DNA of 64,000 nt from Haliclystus octoradiatus. Taxonomy: Eukaryota; Cnidaria; Staurozoa; Stauromedusae; Haliclystidae. Shown here piece after piece: positions 57,601 through 64,000 of this stretch. The DNA is taken from contig CAKAJK010000003.1 in assembly GCA_916610825.1 (NCBI GenBank), positions 372,001 to 436,000 of the forward strand. Reading direction: 5' to 3'. The translations under genes and the position numbers were made by a program. The notes beneath the pieces were generated by a model, which saw only the letters and a list, made by a program, of their open reading frames with translations, searched no databases and was not told the origin of the DNA. Within the stretch, counting starts at the first letter, position 1, and every line of letters starts with the position of its first letter.

Positions 57601-60600
57601 TTTCTCGAGTTATAATGGCGTAATCGTTTCACAAATAGTATATTTGGAATCAGTGAAAAATTCTGAACAAGAATATTGTATTCAAAACTTCTATTTTACA
57701 GTTTCAAATTTTCAACTTTAAACAAAGGAAATCTTCAAACACGAATTACTCGAGTTATACTTGAGCAGTCATTTCACAAATAGTATATTTGGAATCAGTG
57801 AAAAATTCTGAACAAGAATATTGTATTCAAAACTTCTATTTTACAGTTTCAAATTTTCAACTTTAAACAAAGGAAATCTTCAAACACGAATTACTCGAGT
57901 TATACTTGAGCAGTCATTTCACAAATAGTATATTTGGAATCAGTGAAAAATTCTGAACAAGAATATTGTATTCAAAACTTCTATTTAACAGTTTCAAATT
58001 TTCAACTTTACACAAAGGAAATCTTCAAACACGAATTACTCGAGTTATAGTTGAGCAGTCATTTCACAAATAGTATATTTGGAATCAGTGAAAAATTCTG
58101 AACAAGAATATTGTATTCAAAACTTCTATTTTACAGTTTCAAATTTTCAACTTTAAACAAAGGAAATCTTCAAACACGAATTACTCGAGTTATACTTGAG
58201 CAGTCATTTCACAAATAGTATATTTGGAATCAGTGAAAAATTCTGAACAAGAATATTGTATTCAAAACCTCTATTTAACAGTTTCAAATTTTCAACTTTA
58301 AACAAAGGAAATCTTCAAACACGAATTACTCGAGTTATAGCTGAGCAATCATTTCACAAATAGTATATTTGGAATCAGTGCAAAATTTTGAAGAAGAATA
58401 ATGTTCTCAAAAGTTAAAAATGTACAGTTTTGAAATTTCGAATTTTAACAAAGTTTTGTACGTCAAACTAAAACAAGAATTTCCCGAGTTATAATGGCTT
58501 AATCGTTTCACAAATAGTATATTTGGAATCAGTGAAAAATTCTGAACAAGAATATTGTATTCAAAACTTCTATTTTACAGTTTCAAATTTTCAACTTTAA
58601 ACAAAGGAAATCTTCAAACACGAATTACTCGAGTTATACTTGAGCAGTCATTTCACAAATAGTATATTTGGAATCAGTGAAAAATTCTGAACAAGAATAT
58701 TGTATTCAAAACTTCTATTTAACAGTTTCAAATTTTCAACTTTACACAAAGGAAATCTTCAAACACGAATTACTCGAGTTATAGTTGAGCAGTCATTTCA
58801 CAAATAGTATATTTGGAATCAGTGAAAAATTCTGAACAAGAATATTGTATTCAAAACTTCTATTTTACAGTTTCAAATTTTCAACTTTAAACAAAGGAAA
58901 TCTTCAAACACGAATTACTCGAGTTATACTTGAGCAGTCATTTCACAAATAGTATATTTGGAATCAGTGAAAAATTCTGAACAAGAATATTGTATTCAAA
59001 ACCTCTATTTAACAGTTTCAAATTTTCAACTTTAAACAAAGGAAATCTTCAAACACGAATTACTCGAGTTATAGCTGAGCAATCATTTCACAAATAGTAT
59101 ATTTGGAATCAGTGCAAAATTTTGAAGAAGAATAATGTTCTCAAAAGTTAAAAATGTACAGTTTTGAAATTTCGAATTTTAACAAAGTTTTGTACGTCAA
59201 ACTAAAACAAGAATTTCCCGAGTTATAATGGCTTAATCGTTTCACAAATAGTATATTTGGAATCAGTGAAAAATTCTGAACAAGAATATTGTATTCAAAA
59301 CTTCTATTTAACAGTTTCAAATTTTCAACTTTAAACAAAGGAAATCTTCAAACACGAATTACTCGAGTTATAGTTGAGCAATCATTTCACAAATAGTATA
59401 TTTGGAATCAGTGCAAAATTTTGAAGAAGAATAATGTTCTCAAAAGTTAAAAATGTACAGTTTTGAAATTTCGAATTTTAACAAAGTTTTGTACGTCAAA
59501 CTAAAACAAGAATTTCCCGAGTTATAATGGCTTAATCGTTTCACAAATAGTATATTTGGAATCAGTGAAAAATTCTGAACAAGAATATTGTATTCAAAAC
59601 TTCTATTTTACAGTTTCAAATTTTCAACTTTAAACAAAGGAAATCTTCAAACACGAATTACTCGAGTTATACTTGAGCAGTCATTTCACAAATAGTATAT
59701 TTGGAATCAGTGAAAAATTCTGAACAAGAATATTGTATTCAAAACTTCTATTTAACAGTTTCAAATTTTCAACTTTACACAAAGGAAATCTTCAAACACG
59801 AATTACTCGAGTTATAGTTGAGCAGTCATTTCACAAATAGTATATTTGGAATCAGTGAAAAATTCTGAACAAGAATATTGTATTCAAAACTTCTATTTTA
59901 CAGTTTCAAATTTTCAACTTTAAACAAAGGAAATCTTCAAACACGAATTACTCGAGTTATACTTGAGCAGTCATTTCACAAATAGTATATTTGGAATCAG
60001 TGAAAAATTCTGAACAAGAATATTGTATTCAAAACCTCTATTTAACAGTTTCAAATTTTCAACTTTAAACAAAGGAAATCTTCAAACACGAATTACTCGA
60101 GTTATAGCTGAGCAATCATTTCACAAATAGTATATTTGGAATCAGTGCAAAATTTTGAAGAAGAATAATGTTCTCAAAAGTTAAAAATGTACAGTTTTGA
60201 AATTTCGAATTTTAACAAAGTTTTGTACGTCAAACTAAAACAAGAATTTCCCGAGTTATAATGGCTTAATCGTTTCACAAATAGTATATTTGGAATCAGT
60301 GAAAAATTCTGAACAAGAATATTGTATTCAAAACTTCTATTTAACAGTTTCAAATTTTCAACTTTAAACAAAGGAAATCTTCAAACACGAATTACTCGAG
60401 TTATAGTTGAGCAATCATTTCACAAATAGTATATTTGGAATCAGTGCAAAATTCTGAACAAGAATAATGTTCTCAAAAGTTTAAAATGTACAGTTTTGAA
60501 ATTTCGAATTTTAACAAAGTTTTGTACGTCAAACTAAAAAAAGAATTTCTCGAGGTATAATGGCGTAATCGTTTCACAAATAGTATATTTGGAATCAGTG

Positions 60601-60847
60601 AAAAATTCTGAACAAGAATATTGTATTCAAAACTTCTATTTAACAGTTTCAAATTTTCAACTTCAAACAAAGGAAATCTTCAAACACGAATTACTCGAGT
60701 TATAGTTGAGCAATCATTTCACAAATAGTATATTTGGAATCAGTGCAAAATTTTGAAGAAGAATAATGTTCTCAAAAGTTAAAAATGTACAGTTTTGAAA
60801 TTTCGAATTTTAACAAAGTTTTGTACGTCAAACTAAAACAAGAATTT

Positions 60848-60876
60848 CCCGAGTTATAATGGCGTAATCGTTTCAC
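60848..60876 (+). repeat. Truncated last monomer and right edge of the array
   Basis: The final monomer starts at CCCGAG (60848) and matches the usual sequence for 29 bases, through TTTCAC. At 60877 the expected AAATAG is replaced by CGTAGCGCGATG and no satellite similarity remains. The break falls at the first base of the conserved dyad. The preceding full monomers are nearly standard; the B at 60549 has CTCGAGGTATAATGG and the A before it ends in CTAAAAAAAG. Confidence 0.95.
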
Positions 60877-61890
60877 CGTAGCGCGATGATTGCGACAAAG
60901 GCCTTATTCACGGTTGCGTGAAGAGCAAATTTGGGCAAAAAACACGCACATTTTGGCATAAATTGTCCATTTATTAAAAATATTTATAGCGAAAACAATC
61001 AATACGGTTGGAAATCATATCAGAGAATGAAAATATAACATTGAAAACAAGTCATACCTTTCAATTCATTACGGCGAATATATTATTTACTATATTATGT
61101 TCATAACTTTTGAATTTCTTACATTGTTAATGGCGATTTAATACAGCAGAAGTTAGTGGCAGCAAAATTATCGATATCTGATAAGCGACGAGGGCTATAA
61201 ACACAGTACGGTTGGAATATTACAGAACATGTTCTGATCTAAATTAAGCTGTTAAAATAAGTTTCCAAATCGTTGTAAATCATATATCGTTGCCAATGGA
61301 AAACATAGCATTATTCATGTTTCAAACATGAAATAGAGCTTGTAAATAACGGCATCCTAAGCAATCTATGATCTCAAACTTCACCCAAAACGTGTATAGG
61401 TCCTTCGAGAAAGACGTTCATGTGCTTTGGCAATGACTGGCCTTTTTATCTAGCCTCCATCTATAAGTATTTCTGTCATGAAAGTGAAGCGATTTTATGT
61501 TTAGTTTCCGCCCCTTTATTGGGGGCAACACTCCCCGTTTTACCGATGATCTTCTGTACAATGCAGATAGCGCCGCTACAGGAATAAGTTTTTGCGTAGA
61601 ATGAAATGATAGGTCTACAGCTACATTAACTGTGTGATTATAACTAAAGTGATACCTTACCAAGGAAATAATTTTAAATCCACCTCCTTAAAATCGCAAA
61701 TCGAATTCAAAAGGTTTATAGTATTTTATGAGGTACAGCAAGCCTAGGGGGATACACATTACACTGTTTTTGAATGTCTAAGAAACATTACCAAAATGTG
61801 TAGTATTTGATTTATTTTATTTATATTTACAGCTATGTCAGCTGACATCAAGCGCTGTTTTACTGCTATTAGATAATTATATCTAGTGTT
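60877..61890. other. Flanking DNA with no recognised gene
   Basis: Non-satellite, AT-rich sequence. I see no convincing coding region. An 81-codon minus-strand frame (61418-61663) begins with TTG rather than ATG and resembles no family I know. The only local structures noted are a near-palindrome at 61314-61332 (TTCATGTTT, one base, AAACATGAA) and a 14-bp palindrome CAGAACATGTTCTG at 61223-61236. Neither has an evident role. Confidence 0.7.
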
Positions 61891-61900
61891 TATTATAAGT

Positions 61901-61962
61901 GCACAAGTAGCACAGCGGCTAAGTGCCCGGAGAGACCTTCATGCGATTCTTTGTCGGTTAAT
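61901..61962 (+). mobile_element. Possible decayed tRNA-derived SINE head (pol III A and B boxes)
   Basis: TAGCACAGCGG (61908-61918) fits the RNA polymerase III A-box pattern TRGYNNANNNG. About 33 bases after its start, ATGCGATTCTT (61941-61951) resembles the B-box core TTCGATTC with one mismatch. The flanking words (AGTAGCACAGCGGCTAAGTGCC) look like tRNA-derived SINE heads. No foldable full tRNA is present, so this is not a tRNA gene. The downstream 114-bp tandem units and ATT-rich tract could be its body and tail, but that is inference. Confidence 0.4.
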
Positions 61963-62001
61963 ATGTTATTTGCAATTGCCTATAAATGGTTATATCTCCT
62001 C

Positions 62002-62229
62002 CAAAAGAACAGAAGCAATATCATGCAGAAATAATAATATCAGAAGGCAGGAACATATTTTTACAGTAAAATCGAAAACAATGAAGCAATCATTTTTCCA
62101 TATTTCAGGAATTATCAAAAGAACAGAAGCAATATAATGCAGAAATAGTAATATCAGAAGGCAGGAACATATTTTTACAGTAAAATCAAAAACAATGAAG
62201 CAATAATTTTTCCATATTTCAGGAATTAT
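62002..62229 (+). repeat. Tandem duplication of a 114-bp unit
   Basis: Units 62002-62115 and 62116-62229 are head to tail with the same length and about four differences (TATCATG/TATAATG, AATAATAAT/AATAGTAAT, TCGAAA/TCAAAA, CAATCAT/CAATAAT). Each begins CAAAAGAACAGAAGC and ends CATATTTCAGGAATTAT. Similarity to the satellite monomers was not seen. Confidence 0.93.
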
Positions 62230-62285
62230 AGATTATAATAACATTATACAGTGCTTAGAAGTGACGCTATACAAATATAGTTTTC

Positions 62286-62320
<35 letters not shown>

Positions 62321-62443
62321 ATTATTATCATTATCATTATTATTATTATTATTGCTATATTATTACTATTACTATTACCATAACCATTACTATTGCTATT
62401 ATTATTATAACTATTATTATTACTATTATTATTATTATTATTA
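62286..62443 (+). repeat. Imperfect (ATT)n microsatellite
   Basis: About 158 bp of TTA/ATT triplets with scattered ATC, GCT, ACT and CCA interruptions. On the minus strand it gives a low-complexity frame rich in Asn and Ile, begun by TTG, which is not a gene. It lies just downstream (in the minus sense) of the transposase-like exon, about 195 bp past its stop codon. Confidence 0.95.
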
Positions 62444-62638
62444 AGCATTGATTTTGAGTATATTAAATTATAATATAATTGGATATATAATTGAGTATAT
62501 TGAAGTACATTATAAATTTGCGTGGGTATAAAACTGCAACCTACCATAACACATGATTTGAAGAAGAAAATTTTTTGCAATGAAATTCATCAGTTCCAAG
62601 GGAAGGGAATTATCAGACATGCAAATGACTAAGGTTGG

Positions 62639-63606
62639 TCAGGCATCATAAAAAAAACCTCGAGTGTGGCAATTAACTGCTTGAGCAGCAGCATTCCTTG
62701 GAGTAGTCACTCTATTTATGGCACGATTCATTCTGTGATTTAAATATTCCACCGACTGCTGTTGGAAGCAATGGATATTACCAAAATTTTCATATAGCCA
62801 CGGTATATGTAGTAATAAGTGGATATATGTTGAGAAGCTAGAAGGACAGAATGCTCTTCTAAAGTTTGCCAGAAAGTCAACTATATTATTTTTAAGAGCA
62901 GCATATGTTTCATTGTCATTTGTAGTTCTGATAGATTCCCATACACTATGCCAAGCAGAAAAGGCTTTTTCAATCTCTTCTATTTTTTGTAATGACAGCT
63001 CAAAACAGAATGAAGGTAATTTTTCTCCACAGAAAACATTAGAAAACATTTTTTTTCTCATAGACATGGTCAATTTTGAAAATTTAGTTCCTTCGCTGTC
63101 ATTACCTTTCATAGAAAAGCCTGTGATGCCTTCTGATTGACATAATGCATTGAACTTTTCCCTTCCCCTGTCACTGATAAGATCAAGGCAGCGTTGAAAG
63201 AGCTGATCACTGACTCTAAGATAACAATGCATAGTATCAATGAACACAAAGTTGAATTTGCTTGAATCTACAAGAGGTTTGTTGCCGTCATTGTTATACC
63301 CAGGGTCAGTATCAAGCAGCGTGGGAAGGACAAACTTTTCCTCGATCAGCTGATAGCGGGGTACGCAAATATGATTGAATTTGTTGTTAGGAATGCAACA
63401 ATAGTCCCAATCCACTTTACTGCACTTACAATAAATACATGTGTTATGGCCAGTAGCAGCTTTATACCCCAGTATTGTCAGCATTGTTTTGTAATCAACG
63501 CACAAGTTGTGCTCCAACTGCACATCAGAATCAAATTCTTGAGACATGAATGATGGTAACTTCTGCCAGAAGCCACTAGCTTTATGAAGATCATAAGTCT
63601 CTGCAC
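62639..63606 (-). CDS. RAG1-like DDE transposase, C-terminal catalytic exon (5' exons not seen)
   Basis: The frame is open from a probable 3' splice site at 63607/63606 to TGA at 62639-62641: 321 codons, of which the 302 from the first ATG (63547) are numbered here. Candidate residues are D18, C37/C40 (CIYC), IDTMHC at 103-108, H243 and H247, and E267. From memory, the RAG1 core has D708, C727/C730, an IDALHC motif, H937/H942 and E962. D-to-C is 19 residues in both, last H-to-E is 20 in both, and CxxC to IDxxHC is about 68 against 66. A CxxC...H...H zinc site inside an RNase H-like fold is also known in Transib, hAT and CACTA transposases, so the exact superfamily is open. The first catalytic Asp (D600 in RAG1) is not in this exon, so the gene is partial here. 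The frame has no internal stop, suggesting a young or still constrained copy. No terminal inverted repeats or target duplications were found. An unnamed invertebrate family with similar CxxC and IDxLH motifs is the likely closest relative. Confidence 0.65.
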
Positions 63607-63636
63607 CTGGAAGAGAATCGACACAGAATGTGTTAG
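63607..63636 (-). other. Predicted 3' splice site with branch point
   Basis: On the minus strand CTAAC (63636-63632) matches the branch-point consensus, with its A at 63633. A pyrimidine-rich stretch TTCTCTTCCAG follows, ending at 63607, 26 bases from the branch A. The transposase frame is open back through this site but meets TAA at 63643-63641 just inside the putative intron, which supports splicing here. The intron would interrupt a codon after its first base (phase 1). The donor was not identified. Confidence 0.6.
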
Positions 63637-64000
63637 ATAATTATGAAAAATAAGCTCCATCTTTACATGTTTTCATGTAGGTCAGTAGGATATAAATTAT
63701 CAGACTAACAAGATTGATTTTGTTGTTGAAATCTATTGGTCTCAAATAAAAAGTTAAATCTCAATCCAAAACCCTAAATTTATATCACAAATATACGACA
63801 AATAGAAGTAAGGAGTAAATTTGTATTGAAGTCAAGCACCTGAAACGTTTTTTTCAATATATGATACATAGGGTGATTCTGCTAGCAGGATTTTGAACGC
63901 CATAGTATATCGTCTACATTGCAACTAATTTAATGTGTATATGACAGACAGCTATGAAATTATGGCAACTGCTGCTATGAGCAGGTGGCCTTTTTATACA
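63637..64000 (-). other. Probable intron or upstream flank of the transposase-like gene
   Basis: No reading frame of note continues the transposase in any minus-strand frame here, and I could not recognise an upstream exon or the missing first Asp motif. A short minus-strand frame starting at ATG 63660 runs out of frame across the acceptor and is a shadow. TATAAAAAGG on the minus strand at 63998-63989 resembles a TATA box but stands without other support. Confidence 0.45.

Larger units (their letters stand above)
1..60876. repeat. Satellite DNA array of 154-bp (A) and 145-bp (B) monomers
   Basis: The whole interval is head-to-tail copies of two related AT-rich monomers. Monomer starts are marked by CTCGAG, or CCCGAG in a sub-class. 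From the first site at 14 to the last at 60848, with two observed deletions (17 and 11 bp) added back, the length is solved by about 409 monomers, 173 A and 236 B. All distances I checked between equivalent monomers decompose exactly into 154s and 145s, so other indels are rare. Copies differ by few substitutions, and many of these mark positions in multimers. No transposon, gene or inverted segment interrupts the array. The left end lies outside the window. By analogy with other satellites it could be centromeric, subtelomeric or other heterochromatin; nothing in the sequence decides which. Confidence 0.98.

Noticed and set aside
92-60670. About 100 near-identical 65-residue minus-strand reading frames across the array
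   Set aside because: Each starts with TTG, lies across a B-A junction of the satellite and has no ATG start. Monomers with CTATTTTACAG put a stop codon in the same frame, so there is no sign of coding constraint.
1-60876. CRISPR-like array with regular repeats
   Set aside because: Unit length is 145/154 bp, the 'spacers' are repeated and not unique, and the flanking DNA is eukaryotic with a spliceosomal acceptor. This is satellite DNA.
1-60876. CENP-B box in the monomers
   Set aside because: Neither strand has TTCG followed by the A and CGGG at the required spacing; ATTTCGAATTTTAAC in A monomers fails the downstream part.
61223-61236. Palindrome CAGAACATGTTCTG as a nuclear receptor site
   Set aside because: Steroid-receptor elements have a 3-bp spacer between half-sites, which is absent; a single occurrence can arise by chance.
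61418-61663. 81-codon minus-strand frame as a gene
   Set aside because: It starts with TTG, has no recognisable domain and sits in AT-rich flank. A donor-like TTGGTAAGG at its start is not enough to call an exon.
61901-61975. Functional tRNA gene
   Set aside because: The A box is good, but no acceptor stem, anticodon arm or intact T arm can be folded; a decayed SINE head fits better.
61886-62137. 83-codon plus-strand frame
   Set aside because: It runs through the A/B-box region and into the tandem 114-bp unit; repeats explain it.
62233-62580. 115-codon minus-strand frame rich in Asn and Ile
   Set aside because: It is a translation of the ATT microsatellite and starts with TTG.
62913-63140. 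Plus-strand frames opposite the transposase exon (also 63371-63553)
   Set aside because: They are antisense shadows of the minus-strand coding frame with no features of their own.
63478-63660. 60-codon minus-strand frame beginning at ATG 63660
   Set aside because: It overlaps the transposase exon in another frame and crosses the predicted 3' splice site.
61432-64000. TGGCCTTTTTAT shared near 61435 and 63987 as terminal repeats of a transposon around the transposase exon
   Set aside because: The match is only 12 bases, is direct and not inverted, and is within what chance allows in 3 kb.

Overview
The window is eukaryotic, most likely from an AT-rich invertebrate animal genome. Positions 1-60876 are one uninterrupted satellite DNA array and hold no credible gene. 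Positions 60877-64000 are ordinary single-copy-like flank with a microsatellite, a small tandem duplication, a probable decayed SINE head and, on the minus strand, the last exon of a transposase-like gene with a typical spliceosomal 3' splice site. The species cannot be named from the sequence.

The satellite has two monomer lengths, A = 154 bp and B = 145 bp, mostly delimited by a CTCGAG (sometimes CCCGAG) site. From the first site (14) to the last (60848), the distance fits about 409 monomers (about 173 A and 236 B), once the only two internal deletions I found (17 bp and 11 bp) are added back. A and B share a nearly invariant 5' part, including the dyad CAAATA-GTA-TATTTG, and differ in their 3' half. 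Monomers form multimers of many sizes: 453-bp trimer, 734-bp pentamer, 1051-bp 7-mer with 0, 1 or 2 extra monomers, 1785-bp 12-mer, 2229- and 2238-bp 15-mers. Segmental duplications of 2.5 to 5 kb overlie them. Private substitutions, hybrid monomers and chimeric junctions record repeated unequal exchange. The array extends beyond the left edge and stops abruptly at 60876, within a monomer and without a decay zone.

The right flank contains about 1 kb with no recognisable feature, then a tRNA-like A box/B box pair (61908-61951), two tandem 114-bp units (62002-62229) and an imperfect ATT microsatellite (62286-62443). The minus-strand exon 62639-63606 follows. It encodes the C-terminal catalytic part of a DDE-type transposase whose spacing of key residues closely follows the RAG1 core (Asp, CxxC, IDxxHC, HxxxH, Glu). 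Its upstream exons lie to the right of the window or are lost.

The roughly 100 repeated 65-residue minus-strand reading frames in the array begin with TTG, span a B-A junction and are broken by a stop in common monomer variants; they are by-products of the repeat.
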